Source of the DNA: RUG11462 sp036308645
GTDB taxonomy: Bacteria > Bacillota > Clostridia > Oscillospirales > Acutalibacteraceae
Reading direction: 5' to 3'
Length of the DNA stretch: 50,642 bases
NCBI GenBank assembly: GCA_036308645.1
Contig: JAXJVH010000017.1
Location: 1-50,642, forward strand
In this document: positions 41,553 to 49,689 of the stretch, piece by piece
Position numbering within the stretch: the first letter of the stretch is position 1
How the letters are laid out: every line of letters starts with the position of its first letter
Position numbers and translations under genes: made by a program
The notes under the pieces: generated by a model
What the model was told of the DNA's origin: nothing
Database searches by the model: none
Seen by the model: only the letters and a program-made list of their open reading frames with translations

Positions 41553-41583
41553 AAAGACGGTTCGATTTGAGCCGTCTTTCTTT
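41551..41583. terminator. Bidirectional terminator between the HAD and XRE genes
   Basis: An 11-bp stem starting AAAGACGG (two wobble pairs) with a 5-base loop, flanked by A-rich left and T-rich right tails, so it can serve both convergent genes. It overlaps the HAD stop. Confidence 0.88.
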
Positions 41584-41584
41584 A

Positions 41585-41827
41585 CTATAATTTAAATAAA
41601 TCGTCTGTTTTAATATTGAAAATTTGTGCAATTGCCAAAACCTCTTTGTCGGACGCTATACGGGTTTGCCCTTCAAGTTTTGAAAGAGAAGAAAAATTTA
41701 TATCAACCTGAAGCAACTGCATATTAATTGCAAGTTCTTTTTGACTCATACGGTTGAGTTTTCGTATTTTTGTGACGTTTGCACCTATAATATTTTTATC
41801 TCCGAGCGGTTTTTTTCTTGCTTTCAT
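41585..41827 (-). CDS. Cro/C1-type (XRE) helix-turn-helix protein
   Basis: 80 residues beginning MKARKKPLGDKN. The HTH (KIRKLNRMSQKELAINMQLL, then SSLSKLEGQTR) and the final helix DKEVLAIAQIFNIKTDDLF are typical of small single-domain regulators. An earlier in-frame ATG at 41866 exists, but TTAGGA six bases before 41827 favours the shorter form. It is divergent from the adenylate-forming ligase gene with overlapping promoter regions, so it is a candidate regulator of that gene. Confidence 0.85.
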   Translation of the reverse strand: MKARKKPLGDKNIIGANVTKIRKLNRMSQKELAINMQLLQVDINFSSLSKLEGQTRIASDKEVLAIAQIFNIKTDDLFKL

Positions 41828-41854
41828 TTTAATTCCTAACCTTTCATAAACTTT

Positions 41855-41906
41855 ATTATAACACAAAAAATTAATAATTGAAAGTTTAATTGTTTTATGT
41901 TACAAT
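41855..41906. promoter_or_regulatory. Overlapping divergent promoters, XRE gene and ligase gene
   Basis: Rightward: TTGAAA (41878-41883), 17-bp spacer, TACAAT (41901-41906), before the ligase. Leftward: TATAAT (41860-41855) with a weak TTTCAA -35 on the same bases as the rightward -35. Shared -35 bases imply mutual interference or common control. Confidence 0.65.
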
Positions 41907-41940
41907 ATTTTTATATTTTTAATTAAAACAGGGGATTTTA

Positions 41941-43374
41941 ATGGATAGTATTGTTGAGGCAGTTTTAAAAAATGCTGAATTAAAGCCTGATAAAATTGCA
42001 ATAGCAACCGCTAAAAAAGAAATTACATATAAAGAACTTAAAGATAAAATTTTAAGTTTTGCCGCTTCTTTGAAACTTCGCGGTATAAAAAAGGGCAGCA
42101 GAATTGCTGTTGAGGCGGTTGATTTGCCGTCTTTTTTTGCCGCTTGTCTCGGTTGTCATCTTGCAGGTATGATTTCCGTTCCGATAGAACGTGAGATTTC
42201 AATTTACAAACTTCAGGATATTTTAAAAGCCACAAAGCCGTCGCTCGTTTTTTTCAAAAACACAGGCGAAAAATACAGTGATTTTTTTGCCGCCGAATAT
42301 AACGGTAAAGTCCGTTTCCCTAAAGCAGATAAGACTTCCTCGGTCGTTTCCACAACCGGAACTACGGGCAATCCCGTTTTGGTTGAGCATACTAACAAAA
42401 GCATGGTTGCAACAATTGAAAATCTTGCAAACGGTATCAATATTAAAGAAGATACGGTTATTTTTTCAAACGTTCCTTTCGATTTGTCGGCAGGTTACCG
42501 CAGGGTTTTGGCAACTTTATATGTCGGCGCTACCGCAGTAATTACCTATAAACCTTTAAGCGAAGAACTTTTGCTGAAATTTTTTAAAGAGTATGGTATT
42601 AATAGTATTTCTTTGCTCAATATTAATATGAGTTTTATGTCGGAAATACAAAACGAAGAACTTAAAAATTATATAAATTCCGTAAGATTTGTAGAAACCG
42701 TCGCAGGTTCTATTTCGTCGCTGGATATTCGCAATTTCAGAGTAGCGTTTCCGAATGTTACTCTTTATAATGTTTACGGTACGACGGAATCGGGTTGTTT
42801 GCTTATTAACAATACTTTTGAAAATTCAGCCGACTGCTGTTTGGGTTATCCTGCTTGCAATGTTACACTGAAAATTATTGATGAAAACGGCGAAGAGGTA
42901 ACTACCCCTGAAAAGTACGGATATATCTGCGTAAAAGGCGATATGAATATGGCGGGATATTACCGTAAAAAGACCTTGACCGAACAGGTGAAAAAAGGCG
43001 ACTATATTATCATTAACGATATTGCATATTTTGATGAGCAAGGTTGTTATTATTTTGTCGGCAGAGTAGGCGATATTATTGATGTCGGCGGTCACAAGGT
43101 TGTGCCTTATGAAATAGAAAAAATCGCCGCTTTGTATGAGGGTATAGACGATTGCGCCTGCGCCGCAGAAGAAGACGCTGATTTAGGCAAAATACCCGTG
43201 CTTTATATAGCGTCTAACAACAAAAAATTCGATGTTGAAAGTCTAAAAGAATATCTGCAAAATAATCTTGAAGAATACAAAATACCTAAAAAAATATTAA
43301 AAATCGATAAAATACCTCGTACGGCAAACGGCAAAATTATGAGAAAATTATTGCCTGTCGCTAAAAGAGTTTAA
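41941..43374 (+). CDS. Adenylate-forming ligase (acyl-CoA synthetase/ANL family)
   Basis: 477 residues. The P-loop STTGTTGNPVLVEHTN (~137-152), the adenine motif YNVYGTTESG (~278-287), GRVGDIIDVGGHKVVPYEIE (hinge) and the C-terminal catalytic Lys in PRTANGKIMRKLL are all present. Such enzymes activate a carboxylate with ATP and pass it to CoA or a carrier. It lacks a carrier domain. No carrier protein or other biosynthetic gene is adjacent on this strand; the convergent neighbour is a 4-hydroxybutyrate dehydrogenase, so a C4 acid substrate is one possibility. Substrate unknown. Confidence 0.88.
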   Translation: MDSIVEAVLKNAELKPDKIAIATAKKEITYKELKDKILSFAASLKLRGIKKGSRIAVEAVDLPSFFAACLGCHLAGMISVPIEREISIYKLQDILKATKPSLVFFKNTGEKYSDFFAAEYNGKVRFPKADKTSSVVSTTGTTGNPVLVEHTNKSMVATIENLANGINIKEDTVIFSNVPFDLSAGYRRVLATLYVGATAVITYKPLSEELLLKFFKEYGINSISLLNINMSFMSEIQNEELKNYINSVRFVETVAGSISSLDIRNFRVAFPNVTLYNVYGTTESGCLLINNTFENSADCCLGYPACNVTLKIIDENGEEVTTPEKYGYICVKGDMNMAGYYRKKTLTEQVKKGDYIIINDIAYFDEQGCYYFVGRVGDIIDVGGHKVVPYEIEKIAALYEGIDDCACAAEEDADLGKIPVLYIASNNKKFDVESLKEYLQNNLEEYKIPKKILKIDKIPRTANGKIMRKLLPVAKRV

Positions 43375-43391
43375 ATTTAAAAATTATAGTT

Positions 43392-43436
43392 AAAAGCAGA
43401 AGAATCTGAATTTTTATTCTGGATTCCTCTGCTTTT
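43392..43436 (+). terminator. Terminator of the ligase gene
   Basis: A long stem AAAAGCAGA-GAATC with GATTC-TCTGCTTTT (one mismatch), followed by a T run. It starts 18 bp past the stop codon. Confidence 0.85.
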
Positions 43437-43456
43437 TTATTTTGCGGTTTAAATGC

Positions 43457-43490
43457 GTTTGCAATTAATTTTAATCTTTAATTGCAAAAC
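43457..43490. repeat. Inverted repeat at the 3' end of the dehydrogenase gene
   Basis: GTTTGCAATTAA (43457-43468) faces TTAATTGCAAAAC (43478-43490), just past the dehydrogenase stop. It may act as a weak terminator, but no T run follows leftward. The GTTT(T)GCA half resembles the inverted repeat at 46191-46217. Confidence 0.55.
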
Positions 43491-43494
43491 CGTA

Positions 43495-44607
43495 TCACAA
43501 ACAGTCGTTATAAATATCAATAACATCTTGCTTTGATAATACCGTAGGATTATGCGACATAATAACCTGTTGATATTTCAAAACGCTGTCGGCAAAGGCG
43601 TTAATATCATCTTTAGTTGCACCGTAAAAACTCATCGGCTTTTTCTCAAGTACCGCATTTAACAGCTCGTCGAGTTTTTCTGCAACATTCTCTTTTTCGC
43701 AATTCAATGCGTTTTTAAGCACGGTGATAGTTTCGTCATATTTATCACTGCAATTTTTTTCGGCGTATTTTTTAAGTACCGAGGTTAAAAGCGCATAATT
43801 TGCCTCACCGTGTGCAACGTGATACTTACCGCTTAAAGGGTAACTCATAGCGTGAACTGCGCCGCAACCTGCCTGACCGAATGCAATGCCGGCGTAATTG
43901 CTTGCAATCATAAAGTTTTCGAGTAATTGCGGAAGAATGTCGTAACCCTCGTTTTTAATTCTTGTATAGCCCGAAATAATCATTTCAATCGCTTTGTGTC
44001 CGAAAAGCAGTGAAAACGGGGTAGAAAGCGGTGAAAGACTTGATTCTATAGCGTGGATAAGCGCGTCGATTGAACTTGTTGCAAAGAAATGACGCGGCAG
44101 TTTTTCAATAAGCGTTGGAATAAGCACTGCATAATCGGCGTACATTTCATCAACCGCAAGGCGAAGTTTTGTATCAAGTGAATTAAATCCTAAAATTGAT
44201 ACGTTTGTAACTTCGCTTCCTGTACCGCAGGTGGTCGGAACAAGAATTAAATCACATTTTTTCTTCGGGGTGATTTTGCCTTGAAAAAGGTCTACAAGCG
44301 GAGTAATCTGCTCTAATGCAAAAAGTTTTGAAATATCGAGAACCGTACCTCCGCCAATTCCGATAACTCTTTTATAATCGCCTTTAACGGCTTCTATAAT
44401 TGCATTTACCATATCGTCGTTCGGCTCGCCTGAACCGAATTCTTCTTGATAAATAACCTGTGAAGAAATATTCATATCGCCGAAATAAGGTTCGAAAATA
44501 TATTTACAGGTGATAATAAGGTCAGTCGGCTTTAACTCAAAACTTTCGGCAAATTCCTTGCAACTGTTAAATTTATATAACTTTGAACATAATCCCAATT
44601 GCTTCAT
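43495..44607 (-). CDS. 4hbD: 4-hydroxybutyrate dehydrogenase (iron-containing alcohol dehydrogenase family)
   Basis: 370 residues. It opens LGLCSKLYKFNSCKEFAESF, has the NAD site GIGGGTVLDISKLFAL (~92-107), VPTTCGTGSEVTNVSI, and the metal-binding region SSIDALIHAIES with the later HAMSYPLSGKYHVAHGEAN. This arrangement closely matches the Clostridium kluyveri 4-hydroxybutyrate dehydrogenase (from memory), more than general butanol or glycerol dehydrogenases. It interconverts 4-hydroxybutyrate and succinate semialdehyde with NAD(H). It follows the aldehyde dehydrogenase gene by 18 bp in one operon. Confidence 0.88.
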   Translation of the reverse strand: MKQLGLCSKLYKFNSCKEFAESFELKPTDLIITCKYIFEPYFGDMNISSQVIYQEEFGSGEPNDDMVNAIIEAVKGDYKRVIGIGGGTVLDISKLFALEQITPLVDLFQGKITPKKKCDLILVPTTCGTGSEVTNVSILGFNSLDTKLRLAVDEMYADYAVLIPTLIEKLPRHFFATSSIDALIHAIESSLSPLSTPFSLLFGHKAIEMIISGYTRIKNEGYDILPQLLENFMIASNYAGIAFGQAGCGAVHAMSYPLSGKYHVAHGEANYALLTSVLKKYAEKNCSDKYDETITVLKNALNCEKENVAEKLDELLNAVLEKKPMSFYGATKDDINAFADSVLKYQQVIMSHNPTVLSKQDVIDIYNDCL

Positions 44608-44625
44608 TTTAAATCATTCTCCTTG

Positions 44626-46059
44626 TTACATAATGCCTTTTAAGGTTATACATTTTAAAGTGGTAAGTTCATCAAAGGTTGAGTAAACTCCCTCTGTACC
44701 TACGCCCGAATATTTGTAACCGCCGAAAGGCATTTCAAAACTTCTGAAATAACTTGAACCGTTTATTACAACGCTTCCTGCTTCAAGTTCGTTGGTAAAA
44801 CGCATAGCGGTCTTCATATCGCTTGTGAATACGCCTGCTCCAAGACCGTAAACAGTATCGTTTGCAAGCGCTAACGCCTCTTCCTCGGTTTCAAACGAGG
44901 TTATCGGCATTACAGGACCGAATACTTCCATATTGTGCATAATATCGGCAGTCGTCGGTACATCGACAATAACGGTGGGTTCAACAAAAGCGCCGTTGCG
45001 CTTGCCGCCCAATGCAATTTCACCGCCCTGATTTACGGTGAGGTTAATCTGCTCTTCGACTTCTTTAGCGGCTTTCTCACTTATAAGAGTTCCTACCTTT
45101 GTATCCTTGTCAAGCGGATTGCCTGATTTGAATTTTGAAATTTTTTCAACAACCTTTTCGCAAAAGTTTTTATATAAAGATTTATGTACTAAAAATCTTT
45201 TAGGCGCACAGCAAATCTGTCCTGCGTTAAAAAATCTTCCGTTTGCGGCTTCGTTTACCGCAAGTTCGAGGTCGGCGTCTTTTAAAACGATAAATGCGTC
45301 GTTTCCGCCAAGTTCAAGCGCAACTGTTTTAAGCGTTTTTGCGGCGGTTTTTGCAACATCTATACCAACCTCGGTTGAGCCGGTAAGTGAAATTGCCGCA
45401 ATTCTTTCGCTTTCACAAAGATAGTTTCCTACGGTTGCACCGCTACCGGTTACAACCTGAACAACTCCGTCGGGAAAACCTGCTTCGTGCATAAGTTTTA
45501 CTAATTTAATAACTGTAAGCGGATTGTTGCTTGCCGGCTTAACAATAGCGGTATTGCCGCAGAGAATTGCAGGGGCAACCTTTTGATTGAAAAGATTACA
45601 AGGAAAATTAAAAGGTATAATACAGGCTACCACTCCGATTGGTTCACGTCTTGTGATTACCACGTTTTTGTCGTGATTAAATTCAAGGCCGGCAGGAATA
45701 ACACTGTCATATAAGTGTTTGATTTTTTCGGAAAAACCGTTCCAAGCGGTAAAAATATTGTTCATTTCCACTCCTACTTCGGTAATGTTTTTACCTGATT
45801 CAAGTGAAAGAGTTTTTGCAAGATCATTTCTGTTTTTGTCAACAAGGGCTAAAAACTTTTTAACAAGTTCAACCCTTTTGTAAACGGCTACTTTCTTCCA
45901 TTCCTTTTGCGCTTTTTGTGCAATATCAATTGCTTTTTCAACATCTTCTTTTGTTGCACTCGGAACAGTATCTACAAGCGTATTATCATAAGGGTTTATA
46001 ACCTCTATGGTTTTTTTGTCGCTTGAGTCAACAAATTCTCCGCCTATAATCATTTTCAT
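44626..46059 (-). CDS. NAD(P)-dependent aldehyde dehydrogenase, succinate-semialdehyde type
   Basis: 477 residues of the ALDH superfamily, non-acylating type. Catalytic Asn151 (PFNFPCN), general base Glu249 (LELGGND), nucleophile Cys283 (GQICCAPKR) and the cofactor loop SLTGSTEVG (224-232) are present. It oxidises an aldehyde to an acid. Because the next gene is a 4-hydroxybutyrate dehydrogenase, succinate semialdehyde to succinate is the best guess; lactaldehyde or glycolaldehyde oxidation is the main alternative. First gene of the pair, starting behind AGGAGA. It is divergent from the ABC importer operon. Confidence 0.85.
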   Translation of the reverse strand: MKMIIGGEFVDSSDKKTIEVINPYDNTLVDTVPSATKEDVEKAIDIAQKAQKEWKKVAVYKRVELVKKFLALVDKNRNDLAKTLSLESGKNITEVGVEMNNIFTAWNGFSEKIKHLYDSVIPAGLEFNHDKNVVITRREPIGVVACIIPFNFPCNLFNQKVAPAILCGNTAIVKPASNNPLTVIKLVKLMHEAGFPDGVVQVVTGSGATVGNYLCESERIAAISLTGSTEVGIDVAKTAAKTLKTVALELGGNDAFIVLKDADLELAVNEAANGRFFNAGQICCAPKRFLVHKSLYKNFCEKVVEKISKFKSGNPLDKDTKVGTLISEKAAKEVEEQINLTVNQGGEIALGGKRNGAFVEPTVIVDVPTTADIMHNMEVFGPVMPITSFETEEEALALANDTVYGLGAGVFTSDMKTAMRFTNELEAGSVVINGSSYFRSFEMPFGGYKYSGVGTEGVYSTFDELTTLKCITLKGIM

Positions 46060-46082
46060 AGTAAAATCTCCTGTCTTTTTAT

Positions 46083-46118
46083 TTTTAGATTAAAAAACAA
46101 TAAAAAAATAATCTAAAA
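46083..46118. promoter_or_regulatory. Perfect 10-bp inverted repeat in the ALDH leader
   Basis: TTTTAGATTA (46083-46092) and TAATCTAAAA (46109-46118) are exact complements with a 16-base A-rich gap. It sits 24 bp before the ALDH start codon, as an operator or leader hairpin. Confidence 0.6.
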
Positions 46119-46190
46119 ACTATTTTATCAAATAAAACTCAAAGTTAATTCCAAAATAGAAATAAAAATCAAAAAAAGTGTGATATTTTA

Positions 46191-46217
46191 GTTTTGCATT
46201 GTTGAAATTTGCAAAAC
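46191..46217. promoter_or_regulatory. Inverted repeat over the ABC-operon -35 (candidate operator)
   Basis: GTTTTGCA (46191-46198) and TGCAAAAC (46210-46217) are exact complements with 11 bases between. The -35 hexamer at 46202-46207 lies inside, so a bound dimeric regulator would block RNA polymerase. Confidence 0.65.
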
Positions 46218-46230
46218 AAAAAACTATAAA
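46202..46230 (+). promoter_or_regulatory. Sigma-A promoter of the ABC importer operon
   Basis: TTGAAA (46202-46207), 17-bp spacer, TATAAA (46225-46230), 20 bp before the start codon, which is preceded by AAAGAGG. Confidence 0.7.
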
Positions 46231-46250
46231 AACGAAAAAGAGGTATCAAA

Positions 46251-47351
46251 ATGAATAATAAGATTATTAAAGTATTGTCTTTGATTTTATCGGTTGTTTT
46301 TATAACATCGGTTTTTGCATCATGTTCTTCCGATAAGAGTAAAAAAGAAACGGGAAATACCGATAAAGTAAATCTTGCAATTATGAGAACCGGTTTTACA
46401 CTTCCGCTGTATTACGCCGTACAACAAGGTTATTTTGAAGAACTCGGTCTTGATGTTGACGTTCAGTATTTTGATAACGGCCCGCAGGTTAATGAAGCGA
46501 TTGCGTCGGGTGATATTGATATTGCCGGTATCGGACAAATGCCTTCTATTACGGGTGCGATTGCAAATAAATCAAAAATCGTAGCATGGATGGAGGACGA
46601 CGAGGAGTCTATTCAGGCTTATGCAAGAAATGACAGCGACATTGTAAAACTCGGAAAAGGAAATGTAGAAGGCTATGAGGATATTTACGGTGACGCTGAA
46701 ACTTGGAAAGGCAAAGAGGTTATATGTGCAAAGGGAACTTCAAGCCATTACGGACTTCTTGCAACTTTGAACGCATTGGGACTTACCGAAAAGGATATTA
46801 AAATTATCAATATGGAGGGCGCTCAAGGAGCAACCGCTTTTGCTTCGGGTACAGGCGATATATTCTTCGGATTTGACCCGCAATGGTCGGAGTTTTATTC
46901 AAACAGCGATAAATACACCTGTATTTCAACCTGTGCTGCGGCAGGTAAATCGCTTTACGCTATGCTGATTGCTTCAAATGATTTTTATACTAATAAATCC
47001 GATATAATGGTTAAGTTTATGGAAGGTCTTTTAAAAGCCGAAGAAGAATTAAGAGCAGACGAAAACAAGTATTATGATGAAATGTATAATTGGCAAAGTT
47101 TTTACGGCAACTGCACAAAGGAAATTGCTAAATACAGCGCAAGTATTAAAAAAATCCGTTCTTTAGATGAGCAGAAAGAAATGTTTACCGAATCAGACGG
47201 AACAAGCGAAGTTTTGAAGTCTTATGAAACAGTTATAGACTTTATGGTAAAAAACGAAGTTATCAAAGAGGCTGACAAACAAACTTTCTATGATAATAAT
47301 TCAATCGACCCTTCGTATATGTTCGAGGCAATTGAAAATTTAAATAAATAA
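46251..47351 (+). CDS. Substrate-binding lipoprotein of a NitT/TauT-type ABC importer
   Basis: 366 residues. Signal peptide with lipobox VFASC (lipidated Cys25), then the SsuA/TauA/ThiY-like fold: MRTGFTLPLYYAVQQGYFEE, VNEAIASGDIDIAGIGQMPS and FASGTGDIFFGFDPQWSEF. These proteins bind small sulfonates, amines, pyrimidines or aromatic acids. The ligand is unknown; the divergent 4-hydroxybutyrate/semialdehyde enzymes suggest a four-carbon acid or precursor. First gene of five. Confidence 0.92.
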   Translation: MNNKIIKVLSLILSVVFITSVFASCSSDKSKKETGNTDKVNLAIMRTGFTLPLYYAVQQGYFEELGLDVDVQYFDNGPQVNEAIASGDIDIAGIGQMPSITGAIANKSKIVAWMEDDEESIQAYARNDSDIVKLGKGNVEGYEDIYGDAETWKGKEVICAKGTSSHYGLLATLNALGLTEKDIKIINMEGAQGATAFASGTGDIFFGFDPQWSEFYSNSDKYTCISTCAAAGKSLYAMLIASNDFYTNKSDIMVKFMEGLLKAEEELRADENKYYDEMYNWQSFYGNCTKEIAKYSASIKKIRSLDEQKEMFTESDGTSEVLKSYETVIDFMVKNEVIKEADKQTFYDNNSIDPSYMFEAIENLNK

Positions 47352-47386
47352 TTGAAACAGAAAATTAACAGATAGAGAGTTTAGCG

Positions 47387-48178
47387 ATGTATAAAGAGAA
47401 AAAAAGACCGCTATGGGCAAATATGCTCCTTTCAGCGGCAGGAATACTTATATTTATAGGCGTTTGGGAATTTGCAGTCCGTATAGGGCTGGTCTCGGCT
47501 GAAAAACTTGTAGCGCCATCGGAAATAATAATGACTTTTTTCGAGAAATTACACAGCACCGTTCCCGACGGAAACACAATAGACGTTCACATTTTTACAA
47601 GTTTAAAACTTGTGCTTGCAAGTTTTGTTGTATCTTGTGTAATAGGCGTTCCTCTCGGACTGCTTATGGGATTTTTTAATTTATTTAATAAGTTTTTATC
47701 ACCTGTTTTTGAAATCGTTCGTCCGATTCCGCCGCTTGCTTGGATACCGATTGTAATTGTTATTCTCGGCACAGGCTTTAAAGCAAAATTGTTTATAATT
47801 TTTGTTGCCGCTTTTGTTCCTTGCGTTATCAATTCCTATACGGGAATTAAAGCGACGAGTACGGCGTTGCTTAATGTTGCCAAAACCGCAGGCGCAAACA
47901 AAGTGCAGTTGTTTTTTAAGGTGGGTATACCTTCCGCTTTGCCTATGGTATTTACGGGAATAAAGGTATCGTTCGGCAGCGCATGGGCAACACTTGTTGC
48001 CGCCGAAATGATAGCCTCTTCCGAGGGCCTCGGATATATGATTCAGCAGGGAAGAATTGCTTCAAAACCCGCTATCGTACTGCTGGGTATGTTGGTTATA
48101 GGTCTTATAGGAGCAGTGCTTACCGCTGTGTTAAGTTTACTTGAACAAAAAGCGATACCATGGAGAAAAGCAAAATGA
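47387..48178 (+). CDS. ABC importer permease 1 (SsuC/TauC-like)
   Basis: 263 residues, six membrane helices of the BPD_transp_1 fold. The EAA loop that contacts the ATPase is AKTAGANKVQLFFKVGIPSA (~165-184). It differs clearly from permease 2 (for example a long N-terminal loop with EKLVAPSEIIMTFFEKLHS), so the channel is a heterodimer. It overlaps the next gene by 4 bp. Confidence 0.93.
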   Translation: MYKEKKRPLWANMLLSAAGILIFIGVWEFAVRIGLVSAEKLVAPSEIIMTFFEKLHSTVPDGNTIDVHIFTSLKLVLASFVVSCVIGVPLGLLMGFFNLFNKFLSPVFEIVRPIPPLAWIPIVIVILGTGFKAKLFIIFVAAFVPCVINSYTGIKATSTALLNVAKTAGANKVQLFFKVGIPSALPMVFTGIKVSFGSAWATLVAAEMIASSEGLGYMIQQGRIASKPAIVLLGMLVIGLIGAVLTAVLSLLEQKAIPWRKAK

Positions 48179-48951
48179 GTAAAATAAATAAATTTTTAAA
48201 TTATTTCTTGCCGGTGTTGTCTGTTTTATGTGTACTTAGCTTATGGTGGTGGGCGTCAGCGGCAAACGAAAACCTTGCAAGCCCTGTTGAAACGGTAGAA
48301 CGGTTTATAGAGTTATTAGAACATCCTAAAATGGGTATTTCCGTTTTTGAACATATTTTTTCAAGTTTCAGCAGAATACTTATTTCTTTTGTTTTAGCGT
48401 CGGTTGTAGGAGTATCATTAGGACTTGCTTTCGGTATTTTTCCAACCTTCAAAAGAATTTTTTGGCCTGTATTTTCGATACTTCGCCCGATACCTCCACT
48501 TGCTTGGATTCCGATTGTAGTGTTGTGGGTAGGTATCAAAGGCGACACTTCAAAAATAATTATTATTTTTATAGGTATTGTAATGGCGGTGGTTATCAAT
48601 ACTTTTGCAAGCATCAGCCATACCGATGAATTACTTTTAAAAGCAGGTAAAACGCTTGGCGCAAATAAATGGCAGATACTTACCAATATAACCTTGCCTA
48701 ACAGTATTCCTGCAATTTTAGCAGGTATGAAAACAGGGCTTTCAACAGGTTGGATGTCGCTTGTTGCCGCCGAAATGATGGTTGTCGACAACGGCATAGG
48801 CTTTCTTATTAACGACAGTTTGCAGTACAGCGATACTGCGCTTGATTTTGTCGGAATAGTGTTGGTAGCGCTTTCAAGTTCGATTTTAACGCTTATTCTT
48901 AATCTTATTGAAAGGGGAGTTTGCCCATGGCTGAGAATAAAGTCAAAATAA
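48175..48951 (+). CDS. ABC importer permease 2 (SsuC/TauC-like)
   Basis: 258 residues with six membrane helices and the EAA loop GKTLGANKWQILTNITLPNS. Start: the ATG at 48175 overlaps the previous stop (ATGA) and has GGAGA nine bases ahead; an in-frame ATG at 48160 lacks a ribosome-binding site. Paralogue of permease 1, sharing the FWPVFSILRPIPPLAWIPIV-like segment. Confidence 0.93.
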   Translation: MSKINKFLNYFLPVLSVLCVLSLWWWASAANENLASPVETVERFIELLEHPKMGISVFEHIFSSFSRILISFVLASVVGVSLGLAFGIFPTFKRIFWPVFSILRPIPPLAWIPIVVLWVGIKGDTSKIIIIFIGIVMAVVINTFASISHTDELLLKAGKTLGANKWQILTNITLPNSIPAILAGMKTGLSTGWMSLVAAEMMVVDNGIGFLINDSLQYSDTALDFVGIVLVALSSSILTLILNLIERGVCPWLRIKSK

Positions 48952-49670
48952 AAATTAATTCCCTTTCAAAATCTTTTTATATATCAAAAGGAAAGGTTGA
49001 TGTGTTGAATAACGTATCCTTTGATGTTTTTGAAAACGAGTTTTTGGTGATATTAGGTCCCGGTCAATGCGGTAAAACCGTATTGCTTAATATTATGGCG
49101 GATATTGAATCCGCCGACAGCGGCGAGATTAAGTTTGACGGGAAAAAAGATGTAGGCTTTGTGTTTCAGCGGTATGCGCTTTTTAATTGGAAGAATGTTC
49201 TTAAAAATGTAGAAGCACCGCTGAAATTTAAAGGCGTTAATAAAGAAGAACGCAGAAAAACGGCAAGAAAATATCTTGATTTGGTAGGACTTAAAGATTT
49301 TGAAAAAGCGTATCCCGCACAACTTTCGGGCGGTATGAAACAGCGTGTAGGCATTGCAAGAGCATATACCTCGGGCAATGATGTAATTCTTATGGACGAG
49401 CCTTTCGGCGCGCTTGACGCACAAACTCGTTATCAGATGCAAGATGAAATTCTGAAAATAAGAGAAACCGAAAAAACCACGGTAGTGTTTGTTACAAACA
49501 ATATCGAAGAGGCAATATACCTCGGCGACAGAATTCTATTGTTTTCAAATAAACCGTCTAAAATTATTAAAGAGTATGTTCCAAACCTTCCGCGTCCGAG
49601 AAATCAAACCTCTAAAGAATTTATGGAACTCAGAAATGAAATAACGGCAAATATGGATCTTGCTTTGTAA
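48927..49670 (+). CDS. ABC importer ATPase 1, H-loop histidine replaced by Asn
   Basis: 247 residues. Walker A GPGQCGKT (44-51), Q-loop Gln81, canonical signature LSGGM (133-137), Walker B ILMDEP with Glu158 and D-loop GALD are intact. The H-loop that normally reads THD is TNN: the switch histidine is Asn191, confirmed in the codons. The ATG at 48927 is chosen because GGGGAG lies seven bases upstream; the in-frame TTG at 48921 is too close to it. It overlaps the end of permease 2. Confidence 0.93.
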   Translation: MAENKVKIKINSLSKSFYISKGKVDVLNNVSFDVFENEFLVILGPGQCGKTVLLNIMADIESADSGEIKFDGKKDVGFVFQRYALFNWKNVLKNVEAPLKFKGVNKEERRKTARKYLDLVGLKDFEKAYPAQLSGGMKQRVGIARAYTSGNDVILMDEPFGALDAQTRYQMQDEILKIRETEKTTVVFVTNNIEEAIYLGDRILLFSNKPSKIIKEYVPNLPRPRNQTSKEFMELRNEITANMDLAL

Positions 49671-49689
49671 ATTGCAGAAAGGAAGAAAA

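Noticed and set aside
48201..48797. 198-codon frame antisense to permease 2
   Set aside because: Shadow frame of a well-supported membrane protein gene.
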